Shown: positions 6,661 to 12,833 of the stretch, in pieces | How positions within the stretch are numbered: the first letter of the stretch is position 1 | How the letters are laid out: the number at the start of each line of letters is the position of its first letter | Assembly: GCA_052173355.1 (NCBI GenBank) | Contig: JBQMYS010000036.1 | Span: 1-16,518 of the forward strand | Origin: JABZIP01 sp052173355 | GTDB lineage: Bacteria; Bacillota; Clostridia; Peptostreptococcales; Anaerovoracaceae | DNA: 16,518 bases | Direction: 5' to 3' | Notes under the pieces: generated by a model | Seen by the model: the letters and a program-made list of their open reading frames with translations, nothing else | Database searches by the model: none | Told to the model about the DNA's origin: nothing | Made by a program: the position numbers and the translations under genes

Positions 6661-6682
6661 GTTAGCGAAAGCTAACTTTTTT
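6661..6682 (+). terminator. Intrinsic terminator after murA
   Basis: GTTAGC and GCTAAC form a perfect 6-bp stem closed by a GAAA tetraloop, followed by six T. Upstream A-rich bases may lengthen the stem. It ends the 616-6621 operon and separates it from the metal-uptake genes. Confidence 0.85.
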
Positions 6683-6736
6683 AATTATAGGGCAAATTGT
6701 AAGAAATGTAAATTTATAGAAAATATATTAAATAGT

Positions 6737-6763
6737 AACATTATATAAAAAATTATGTTGACA
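6737..6763 (+). promoter_or_regulatory. Possible control region of the metal-uptake operon
   Basis: AACAT (6737-6741) and ATGTT (6755-6759) form an imperfect inverted repeat, and the right arm overlaps a perfect -35 hexamer TTGACA (6758-6763). At the normal 16-18 bp spacing there is no acceptable -10 box (around 6780-6787), so the promoter is not settled. A Zur- or MntR-type operator is plausible for such an operon, but this sequence matches no operator I know well. Confidence 0.25.
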
Positions 6764-6800
6764 TAGATTTACGGAAAAAAGATGGAGCAATTAAAAAATG

Positions 6801-6808
6801 AAAGGAAG
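6801..6808 (+). promoter_or_regulatory. Ribosome site that fixes the substrate-binding protein start
   Basis: AAAGGAAG lies six bases before ATG 6815. The upstream in-frame ATG at 6782 has only A-rich sequence before it and would add 11 charged residues ahead of the lipoprotein signal. The 6815 start is preferred. Confidence 0.7.
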
Positions 6809-6814
6809 ATTGTT

Positions 6815-7939
6815 ATGAGTAAAAATTTAAACGGGTATTTCAAAAGAGGTTTGGCGCTGATTATGGTGCTTGCGGTTGTTATTTTCATGTTGACAGCGTG
6901 CGGTGAAACACCGAAAGATAATGGGAAGTTCAAAATTGTTTGCACAACATTTCCAAGTTATGATTGGATTTCGCAGTTGACAAAAGACATAGACGGTATT
7001 GAGCTTAGCTTATTGCAAGATGATGGTGTTGATTTGCATAGCTATCAGCCAACGGCAGATGATATGATAAGAATTAAGGAAAGTAATTTATTTGTTTATG
7101 TAGGCGGAGAATCAGATGATTGGGTTGAAGATGCAATAGATGATATTGATAGAAACGATTTTAAATCTGTTAATTTGATGCAAATTTTAGGTGATAATGT
7201 AAAAATGGAAGAAGTCAAAGAAGGTATGGAATTGCACCACCATCATGACCACGATGCGGATGAGCACGACGAGCACCATGATGCAGATGAGCATGATGAA
7301 CACCACGATGCGGACGAACACGATGAACATCACGATGCAGATGAGCATGATGAACACCACGATGCAGATGAACACGACGAACATGAACATTGCGAAAAGG
7401 TTGAAAATGACGAGCATATTTGGCTATCGTTGAAAAATGCACAACTTATTTGCAGTGCACTTGCAGATAAACTTGCCGAATCGAATCCCGAAAATGCAAG
7501 CAAAATTAAAGAAAATGAAGAAAAATATCTTGAAAAATTGGCAAAACTTGATCAAGAGTACGAAGAAGTTGTTGCATCTGCGCAAAAGAAAACTTTATTA
7601 TTTGGTGACAGGTTCCCATTCAGATATTTAGTTGATGATTATGGATTGGACTATTTTGCAGCATTTGTAGGTTGTTCTGCGGAAACGGAGGCAAGTTTCG
7701 AAACTGTTGCATTTCTTGCAAACAAATTGGATGATCTGAAGCTTGATGCGGTAATGACAATAGATAAATCCGATAAAAAAATTGCACAGACGATAGTTGA
7801 AAGCAGCAAAGGAAAATCTGCTAAAATTTTAACAATGAATTCTATGCAAACTGTTGATAGCAAGCAGATAAAAGATGGTGCTACATATTTAAAAATAATG
7901 AAAGACAATTTGAATGTCTTGAAGGAAGCTTTGAATTAG
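6815..7939 (+). CDS. Zinc/manganese-type ABC transporter substrate-binding lipoprotein
   Basis: 374 aa. It has a lipoprotein signal with lipobox LTAC (Cys29), so it is anchored to the outer face of the membrane. The body is the cluster A-I metal-binding fold (ZnuA/AdcA type): VCTTFPSYDWISQL, His75 in VDLHSYQPT, His201 in DEHIWL, and an acidic ligand near Glu292 in SAETEASF. Between the first two His residues lies a His/Asp/Glu-rich loop with five identical 9-residue repeats (146-190), the typical zinc-scavenging loop placed between these ligands. The third His of ZnuA-type sites is not seen; LFGDRFPFRY has Asp265 near that place. Zinc is the likeliest metal because of the His-rich loop, but manganese cannot be excluded. 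It is followed 10 bases later by the permease gene. Confidence 0.93.
   Translation: MSKNLNGYFKRGLALIMVLAVVIFMLTACGETPKDNGKFKIVCTTFPSYDWISQLTKDIDGIELSLLQDDGVDLHSYQPTADDMIRIKESNLFVYVGGESDDWVEDAIDDIDRNDFKSVNLMQILGDNVKMEEVKEGMELHHHHDHDADEHDEHHDADEHDEHHDADEHDEHHDADEHDEHHDADEHDEHEHCEKVENDEHIWLSLKNAQLICSALADKLAESNPENASKIKENEEKYLEKLAKLDQEYEEVVASAQKKTLLFGDRFPFRYLVDDYGLDYFAAFVGCSAETEASFETVAFLANKLDDLKLDAVMTIDKSDKKIAQTIVESSKGKSAKILTMNSMQTVDSKQIKDGATYLKIMKDNLNVLKEALN
7250..7384 (+). repeat. Five tandem 27-bp repeats coding HDADEHDEH
   Basis: Five head-to-tail units at 7250, 7277, 7304, 7331 and 7358, each coding exactly His-Asp-Ala-Asp-Glu-His-Asp-Glu-His. The DNA copies differ, but every difference falls at a third codon position (CAC/CAT, GAT/GAC, GAG/GAA, GCG/GCA). 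A HHHHD run precedes and an EHC follows. It is a metal-binding loop and not a noncoding satellite. Confidence 0.95.
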
Positions 7940-7949
7940 AAGGAAATCA

Positions 7950-8816
7950 ATGACTATGCTTGAAAATTTTTTACAGCAGTTACAATTTTATTTAGGTTAT
8001 GATTTTGTGCGCAATGCATTGGTAGTTGGAATTCTTATTTCACTTTGTTCGTCGTTGCTTGGTGTAACTTTGGTTTTAAAGCGCTTTTCTTTAATCAGCG
8101 ACGGACTTTCGCATGTTGCATTTGGGGTAATGTCATTTGCAGTTGTTATAAATTTAACAAATGATATATTGGTTGTAATGCCTGCAACCATAGCTTGTGC
8201 CGCGTTTTTGTTAAATGCGGGGGAAAATGCAGGATTAAAGGGCGATGCCGCCATAGCTATGATGTCGGTTTCGGCTCTTGCCATAGGGTACTTAATTGTA
8301 AATATATTCAGTGCGTCTGCAAATGTCAGTGGGGATGTATGCAGCACGCTTTTCGGTTCAACATCTATTTTGACTTTAACAAAATTTGAAGTGATTATAT
8401 GTATAGCTATGTCTATAGTGGTGGTACTGGTATTTATAATTTTTTACAATAAAATATTTGCGGTTACATTCGACGAAACATTTGCAAGCGCTACAGGACT
8501 GAAAGTTAAGCGATACAATTTTATGATTGCAATTATTACAGCGGTAATAATCGTTCTTGCTATGAACTTGGTAGGTTCTCTTTTGGTATCGGCGTTGATA
8601 GTATTTCCGGCACTATCAGCAATGCGTATTTTTAAGAGTTTTAAGTGTGTAGTAATTTGTTCTTCAATTTTATCGGTATTATGTTCTATTTTCGGTATGC
8701 TCTTGTCGATAATGAAAGGAACTCCGGTAGGCGCGAGTATAGTTGTAATAGATATGATTGTATTTTTGGGATTTTGTGTTGTTTCAAAGATACTTAAAGG
8801 TAGGGCAATATCATGA
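7950..8816 (+). CDS. ZnuB/MntB-type metal ABC transporter permease
   Basis: 288 aa, strongly hydrophobic, with about eight membrane helices, the expected size for the ABC-3 permease family. The family core LVLKRFSLISDGLSHVAFG (about 41-59; Asp51, His55) is present, as is the AMNLVGSLLVSALIVFPALSA-type segment near the ATPase contact. It would form the channel for the metal delivered by the upstream binding protein. The ribosome site AAGGAAA lies just before ATG 7950. The stop overlaps the next start as ATGA, so translation is coupled. The usual partner ATPase (ZnuC) is absent between or next to these genes, so the permease must use an ATPase from elsewhere or be inactive. No frameshift is visible. 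Confidence 0.93.
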   Translation: MTMLENFLQQLQFYLGYDFVRNALVVGILISLCSSLLGVTLVLKRFSLISDGLSHVAFGVMSFAVVINLTNDILVVMPATIACAAFLLNAGENAGLKGDAAIAMMSVSALAIGYLIVNIFSASANVSGDVCSTLFGSTSILTLTKFEVIICIAMSIVVVLVFIIFYNKIFAVTFDETFASATGLKVKRYNFMIAIITAVIIVLAMNLVGSLLVSALIVFPALSAMRIFKSFKCVVICSSILSVLCSIFGMLLSIMKGTPVGASIVVIDMIVFLGFCVVSKILKGRAIS

Positions 8817-9328
8817 AAAAACTAATTTTTGCGGTTGTTATTTTGATACTTATGATTTCATCACAAGGCTGCGATAAAGCGACGAACTCAGTAGAAAAGT
8901 CCGTAGCTGAAACTGCAAATTTGAGTAATGAGCATCCGGATTTTCAAAAAATTCAAAAAGATTCACAAAATAAAGATGAAAATATAATTGATCTGAGGGA
9001 TTTGAACGGAAATATAATTTATGCGCAGGTATTCAGTTTGTTAGCTGAACCTGAAAAATACGAAGGAAAAACGATAAGGGTTAGGGGACAATATTACGGA
9101 GAACCCGATCCTGACGGAAAGGCTTATTATCATTTTGTATTTATTTCGGATGCGGCCGCGTGTTGTCAGCAAGGATTGGAATTTGTCAGAGATGGAGATT
9201 ACAAGGTTCCACAAGATTATCCTTCACTGGAACAAAATATTGAGGTTTCCGGAATTTGGGGTAAATATCAAGATGGGGAGAATACATTTTGGCGTTTAAA
9301 TTCGGCAAAGATGGAAATCTTAAAATAA
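8813..9328 (+). CDS. Small lipoprotein with a CC motif, linked to metal uptake
   Basis: 171 aa. It has a lipoprotein signal with Cys20 in SSQGC, then a polar linker (about 21-60) and one beta-rich domain (about 61-171): AQVFSLLAEPEKYEGKTIRVRGQYYG, then FVFISDAAACCQQGLEFV (Cys117-Cys118) and IEVSGIWGKY. The pattern of GKxIxVxGxY, a CC pair and a final GxWGxY strand suggests an OB-like fold. It recalls the C-terminal part of YcgQ/TIGR03943 proteins, which in Bacillus belong to zinc-responsive loci; this is recall by eye, not a search result. The start overlaps the permease stop (ATGA), so it is translated with the transporter. A metal-binding accessory lipoprotein is the best inference. Confidence 0.85.
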   Translation: MKKLIFAVVILILMISSQGCDKATNSVEKSVAETANLSNEHPDFQKIQKDSQNKDENIIDLRDLNGNIIYAQVFSLLAEPEKYEGKTIRVRGQYYGEPDPDGKAYYHFVFISDAAACCQQGLEFVRDGDYKVPQDYPSLEQNIEVSGIWGKYQDGENTFWRLNSAKMEILK

Positions 9329-9351
9329 ATACTTAGCAGCAAAGGAAGCAT

Positions 9352-10203
9352 ATGGAAAATTTTGAAATAAATAAAAAATTGAGAATGCAGGGAACTGTTT
9401 TAGTATTGATTTCTGCGATTTTTTTTAGTCTTGGCGGGATACTTATAAAAAAGATACCATGGTCACCTGAGGCAATCAATGCTATAAGAAGCATACCGGC
9501 ATTTATTGTAATATACCTATATATGAAATGGCTGGGTCATAAAGTTAAGTTTAACAGGACTGTTTTGTTAGGCGCTGTTTGTAATTTTTTGATGAGTCTT
9601 ACATTTGTAATGGCTACAAAGTATACAACGGCTGGAAATGCCATAGCGCTTCAATTTACTGAACCTATGTTTTTGATACTTATACTTTGGTTGGTATTCA
9701 AGAAAAAACCGAACAAGTTGGCGGTATTCACCTGTTTTGCGGCTATAGTAGGGATAGCGTGTTTTTTTATGGATGAGCTTTCGGCAAAATCGCTACCCGG
9801 AAATTTCCTCGCAATATTATCCGGACTTACATATGCGGTTGTATTTATGCTAAAGACATTAAAAAATAGCGACTTTGAATCGTCGCTACTAATATCGTTC
9901 GTATTTGCAACCATTGTAGGATTTCCTGCATATATGGGAGAAACAGAGCATAGTCTTAATATATACTTACTGGTTCTGGCATTGGGTGTTTTACAATTTG
10001 CGGTTGCTTTTATATTCTTGTCGAAAGGGCTTGATTATGTTTCACCTGTAACTGCATCTCTAACTTCTACAATAGAGCCCATATTGAATCCGATTCTCGT
10101 GGCAATATTTTATGGAGAAATGCTCGGCAAGTTTTCCATACTTGGAGCTGCAATAGTAATAGGAGCTGCGCTCAATTATAACCTTAGAGAAATGAAACAA
10201 TAA
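9352..10203 (+). CDS. DMT-superfamily transporter (two EamA domains)
   Basis: 283 aa with about ten membrane helices in two repeated EamA halves. The first starts MQGTVLVLISAIFFSLGGIL and includes FTEPMFLILILWLVFKKKP; the second ends with PVTASLTSTIEPILNPILVAIFYGE, the usual EamA signature with paired Glu-Pro. Members export or import small metabolites, often amino acids; the substrate here is unknown. AAGGAAG (9342-9348) precedes the ATG. It lies 23 bases after the small lipoprotein gene with no terminator between, so it may share the metal-operon transcript. Its stop is one base from the stop of the convergent metA gene. Confidence 0.92.
   Translation: MENFEINKKLRMQGTVLVLISAIFFSLGGILIKKIPWSPEAINAIRSIPAFIVIYLYMKWLGHKVKFNRTVLLGAVCNFLMSLTFVMATKYTTAGNAIALQFTEPMFLILILWLVFKKKPNKLAVFTCFAAIVGIACFFMDELSAKSLPGNFLAILSGLTYAVVFMLKTLKNSDFESSLLISFVFATIVGFPAYMGETEHSLNIYLLVLALGVLQFAVAFIFLSKGLDYVSPVTASLTSTIEPILNPILVAIFYGEMLGKFSILGAAIVIGAALNYNLREMKQ
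9861..9888 (-). terminator. Minus-strand intrinsic terminator inside the EamA gene
   Basis: On the minus strand TAGCGAC (9888-9882), an 8-base loop and GTCGCTA (9873-9867) form a perfect 7-bp stem followed by six T (9866-9861). It sits within EamA codons about 170-179 and about 340 nt past the metA stop. It is the first good terminator I find for the metY-metA transcript. Confidence 0.6.
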
Positions 10204-10204
10204 G

Positions 10205-11128
10205 CTATTGGCTTGAAAGATGTGTCAAGTCGTATGGCGTTTCCTGGTAAACGTAATAGTTCAGCCAGTTTGAGAATAGCAAGCTGGCATGTGAACGCCA
10301 TCTGAACAGTATATCGTTTTTCGGATTGTTATCTTTAAAGTAATTGCAAGGGACTTCAATTTCAAGTCCCTTTTTTACATCTCTGAAATATTCGCTTGCG
10401 AGCGTATCTTTATCGTATTCTTGGTGCCCAAGTACAAAAATCTGCTTCCCGTTTTCAGTTGAAATTATGTGAGGACCTGCTAAGTCCGATTTTGCCAGAA
10501 TTTTAAGTGCGGAATGTTTTAAAATATCTTCTTCGCGAACCTCGGTGTGCCTGGAATGGGGAGCATAAAAAACTTCGTCAAAACCTCTCATCAGCGGAGT
10601 GAAAGGACTTGTAACAGAGTGTTCAAATACTCCGAATACCTTTTTTTTAAGAAGTCTTTTGTTGATATTGTAATGATAGTAAAGCCCTGCTTGTGCACCC
10701 CAGCAAATATGCATACTGCTATAAACATTTGTTTTTGAAAATTCAAAGAGCTCACACAATTCATCCCAGTAGTCCACGTCTTCAAATGCTAAAGTTTCAA
10801 CAGGAGCGCCGGTTATAATCATTCCGTCAAAAAAATTACCTTTGATTTCAGAAAGAGTTTTATAAAACGAGGTCATATGCTCCTGGGAAGTATTCTTTGA
10901 ATTGTGACTATCCATTGCGACCAAAGTAAGTTCAACTTGTAAAGGTGTGTTTGCCAGAACTCTTGCAAGTTGTGTTTCAGTCGCAATTTTGGTAGGCATC
11001 AGATTAACAATGAGTATTTTAAGCGGTCTTATGTCTTGTGCATCCGCTCGGATATTATCCATTGCGAATATATTTTCTCTATTTAAGGTTTCACGCGCAG
11101 GTAAGCCGGTTGGAATTATTATTGGCAT
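10205..11128 (-). CDS. metAA: Homoserine O-acetyltransferase, MetA family
   Basis: 307 aa, full length and co-linear with E. coli MetA. It activates homoserine for homocysteine synthesis in the cytoplasm. Catalytic Cys142 (HICWGAQAG), His235 and Glu237 (GHQEY) fall at the same numbers as in E. coli. Residue 111 is Glu (TGAPVET). In studied family members Glu111 gives acetyl-CoA use and Gly111 gives succinyl-CoA use, so this should be an acetyltransferase despite the common name homoserine succinyltransferase. The upstream metY, which uses O-acetylhomoserine, agrees. The ribosome site GGAGGA (11138-11133) precedes the ATG, and 23 bp separate it from metY. Its 3' region carries a + strand terminator on the opposite strand. 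Confidence 0.96.
   Translation of the reverse strand: MPIIIPTGLPARETLNRENIFAMDNIRADAQDIRPLKILIVNLMPTKIATETQLARVLANTPLQVELTLVAMDSHNSKNTSQEHMTSFYKTLSEIKGNFFDGMIITGAPVETLAFEDVDYWDELCELFEFSKTNVYSSMHICWGAQAGLYYHYNINKRLLKKKVFGVFEHSVTSPFTPLMRGFDEVFYAPHSRHTEVREEDILKHSALKILAKSDLAGPHIISTENGKQIFVLGHQEYDKDTLASEYFRDVKKGLEIEVPCNYFKDNNPKNDILFRWRSHASLLFSNWLNYYVYQETPYDLTHLSSQ
10348..10376 (+). terminator. Plus-strand intrinsic terminator inside antisense metA
   Basis: AAGGGACTT (10348-10356), a 7-base loop and AAGTCCCTT (10364-10372) form a perfect 9-bp stem running into six T (10371-10376). It lies about 145 bases past the EamA stop, within metA codons about 253-260 read from the other strand. On the minus strand the hairpin is not followed by a T-run, so it is directional. 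It is the first convincing terminator for the 6815-10203 genes. Confidence 0.75.
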
Positions 11129-11151
11129 AAAATCCTCCTATTTTCTTTATT

Positions 11152-12438
11152 TTAGCATTGCTCAAGAGCTGTATTGAAATCTTGTATTATATCATCAATG
11201 GATTCAAGCCCAACCGTTACACGAATAAGCCCTGTATCAATGCCGGCGCTTAGTTGCTGTTGTTCTGAAAGCTGTCTATGGGTAGTGCTTGACGGATGCA
11301 ATACGGCGGTTCTTATATCGCCTACGTGAACTTCCAAACTCGTCAGATTTAAAGATTCAATAAACTTTTCACCGGCGGATTTTCCACCTTTTACAGAGAA
11401 TGTAAGAACACCGCTTGAACCTTCCGGCATATACTTTTGTGCCAAAGCGTGATAAGCATCATTTATCAATCCGGGATATTTTACCCATGCTACTTTTTCA
11501 TGTTTTTCAAGCATATTAGCAAGAGCAAGTGCGTTTTCGCTATGTCTTTGCATACGGATGTGCAGAGTTTGCAATCCTTGTAATGTCAAAAAAGCGTTCA
11601 TAGGTGACATGGTTGTACCGAAATCTCTCAGCATTACAGCGCGAAGCCTAACTACAAATGCTACATTACCGAAAGCTTCGGCAAAGCAAAGACCATGATA
11701 ACTTTCATCGGGTTTTGAAAGCATAGGGAACTTATCCGATGCGCGCCAGTCAAATTTACCTGATTCTACGATTACACCCCCAACGGAAGTTGCGTGTCCG
11801 TCGGCATATTTAGTAGTTGCGTGTATTACTATATCCGCACCATGTTCTATAGGTCTGCAAAGAGCAGGGGTAGCAAGAGTATTATCAACTATAAGCGGAA
11901 CACCGAGTTTTTTGGATATTTTTGAAAATTTTTCGAAATCCAAAATGCTTAGAGCCGGGTTTCCTAAAGTTTCAGCAAATATTGCTTTGGTATTTTCGTC
12001 TGCAAGTTTTAAAATTTCTTCCTCACTTGCATTCTGATCGACAAAATTTACCGTTATTCCGAATCTCTTGAAAGAAACGGCGAATAGGTTGTAAGTGCCA
12101 CCGTAAATATTGCTTGCGGATATGATATTATCACCTGCCTGACAAAGATTCGCTACGGTAATGAAAGTAGCAGCCATGCCGGCAGATGTCGCTATTCCAG
12201 CACTTCCGCCTTCAAGTAATGCCATTTTGTCACCAAGCGCATCTACCGTAGGGCTTCCTATCCTTGTATAAAAGGGTGTAGCACTTTGAAGGTCAAAAAG
12301 TTCGGCTAATTCTTGTGATGTATCATATCTGAATGTTGTACTTTGCACCAGGGGCAAAACTTGGGGTTCGCCGGATTTAGCTTTGTAAGTGCCATGCACA
12401 CATTGCGTACCAAACCCCATTTGTTTGATGTCTTTCAT
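11152..12438 (-). CDS. metY: O-acetylhomoserine sulfhydrylase
   Basis: 428 aa, the full length of the MetY branch of the Cys/Met-metabolism PLP enzymes; MetB/MetC are nearer 380-400. It joins O-acetylhomoserine and sulfide to make homocysteine, and related enzymes accept methanethiol. PLP features are Tyr57-Arg59 in FYTRIGSPT, SAGMAA (85-90), Asp185 in IVDNTLATP and the Schiff-base Lys210 in IHATTKYADGHAT. The long insertion containing DESYHGLCFAEAFG is typical of MetY. AAGGAG (12452-12447) precedes the ATG. It is the first gene of a two-gene minus-strand operon with metA, a complete O-acetylhomoserine route. No SAM or T-box riboswitch is visible in the leader. Confidence 0.95.
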   Translation of the reverse strand: MKDIKQMGFGTQCVHGTYKAKSGEPQVLPLVQSTTFRYDTSQELAELFDLQSATPFYTRIGSPTVDALGDKMALLEGGSAGIATSAGMAATFITVANLCQAGDNIISASNIYGGTYNLFAVSFKRFGITVNFVDQNASEEEILKLADENTKAIFAETLGNPALSILDFEKFSKISKKLGVPLIVDNTLATPALCRPIEHGADIVIHATTKYADGHATSVGGVIVESGKFDWRASDKFPMLSKPDESYHGLCFAEAFGNVAFVVRLRAVMLRDFGTTMSPMNAFLTLQGLQTLHIRMQRHSENALALANMLEKHEKVAWVKYPGLINDAYHALAQKYMPEGSSGVLTFSVKGGKSAGEKFIESLNLTSLEVHVGDIRTAVLHPSSTTHRQLSEQQQLSAGIDTGLIRVTVGLESIDDIIQDFNTALEQC

Positions 12439-12502
12439 ATAAAAATCTCCTTGATGTCTTTATTTTTTGGAACTATATACAAATATAATTATTTATGAAC
12501 AA

Positions 12503-12511
12503 ATTATACCA
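12503..12511 (-). promoter_or_regulatory. Second, extended -10 promoter for metY
   Basis: On the minus strand TGG followed by TATAAT (12508-12503) makes an extended -10 element. The -35 position is poor. It would give a leader of about 60 nt and may act with the stronger promoter just upstream. Confidence 0.4.
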
Positions 12512-12522
12512 CATATATTGGC

Positions 12523-12551
12523 AGTATAGCACAAACAAAAATCAATATCAA
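12523..12551 (-). promoter_or_regulatory. Main candidate promoter for metY-metA
   Basis: On the minus strand: -35 TTGATA (12551-12546), exactly 17 bp, then -10 TATACT (12528-12523) preceded by an extended-10 TGC. Transcription would start near 12516 and leave about 78 nt before metY, too short for a full S-box and with none of its sequence. Confidence 0.6.
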
Positions 12552-12623
12552 GGCAAAACTTGTAGTGTATTGGAAAAAACCGAACCAAAATTAAGATGGA
12601 TATATAGGGGATTCTCATTTGCC

Positions 12624-12701
12624 TAAAATGTATTTTTGTGTTCATTGTATAGCAACAAAACGTTACAATATGCACAAGTCAAATTTATTAAAATGTATTT
12701 T
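12624..12701 (+). repeat. Two 13-bp direct repeats upstream of the oxidoreductase promoter
   Basis: TAAAATGTATTTT occurs at 12624-12636 and again at 12689-12701, 65 bp apart. The core AAAAT-GT-ATTTT is itself an inverted repeat. The second copy ends 19 bp before the -35 box of the oxidoreductase promoter. A pair of regulator sites is possible; no known operator is recognised. Confidence 0.45.
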
Positions 12702-12720
12702 GTATTTTTGCGCATACATA

Positions 12721-12749
12721 TTGACAATGAAGAACATATGGTGTAGTAT
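12721..12749 (+). promoter_or_regulatory. Promoter of the pyruvate:ferredoxin oxidoreductase gene
   Basis: A perfect -35 TTGACA (12721-12726), 17 bp, then -10 TAGTAT (12744-12749; four of six). Transcription would start near 12756. A perfect 12-bp palindrome AAGAAATTTCTT (12763-12774) lies at about +8 to +19, where a bound repressor could block the polymerase. Confidence 0.5.
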
Positions 12750-12823
12750 TATTTTTATACTGAAGAAATTTCTTATATATATTATATATAGTATTTAGGA
12801 ATGAGGAAACGAAATATCGAAAC

Positions 12824-12829
12824 AGGAGG
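12824..12829 (+). promoter_or_regulatory. Ribosome site that fixes the oxidoreductase start
   Basis: AGGAGG ends four bases before ATG 12834. The longer in-frame ATG at 12801 has only a weak AGGA and adds 11 residues not typical of the family. Confidence 0.8.
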
Positions 12830-12833
12830 AGAT

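Larger units (their letters stand above)
12439..12833. other. Divergent control region between metY and the pyruvate oxidoreductase
   Basis: About 395 AT-rich bases with no supported gene. It holds a minus-strand promoter for metY (12523-12551), a second extended -10 for metY (12503-12511), a plus-strand promoter for the oxidoreductase (12721-12749), a 13-bp direct repeat (12624 and 12689), and a 12-bp palindrome (12763-12774) just after the predicted plus-strand start. Small open frames here have no ribosome site or protein-like composition. Confidence 0.6.

Noticed and set aside
6782..6814. Longer start for the metal-binding lipoprotein
   Set aside because: The added charged residues precede the lipoprotein signal and no ribosome site is present; AAAGGAAG fits ATG 6815.
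7250..7384. Tandem repeats as a possible CRISPR array or minisatellite
   Set aside because: The units are head to tail with no unique spacers, stay in frame and code an unchanging metal-binding peptide.
7187..7442. Minus-strand open frames opposite the His-rich repeat
   Set aside because: The repeated Val/Ile/His-rich products are only the reverse reading of the 27-bp repeat. The + strand frame is a full-length known protein with silent-site variation.
12439..12560. SAM (S-box) or T-box riboswitch before metY
   Set aside because: I looked on the minus strand for the conserved S-box and T-box cores and a terminator hairpin and found none.
12634..12660. TTTTGT ... ACAAAA as a Rex redox-repressor site
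   Set aside because: The arms are 15 bp apart and the inner bases do not pair; Rex sites are tighter (about 18-20 bp in all) and better matched.
12801..12833. Longer start for the pyruvate oxidoreductase
   Set aside because: AGGAGG serves ATG 12834, and the shorter protein begins as typical family members do.
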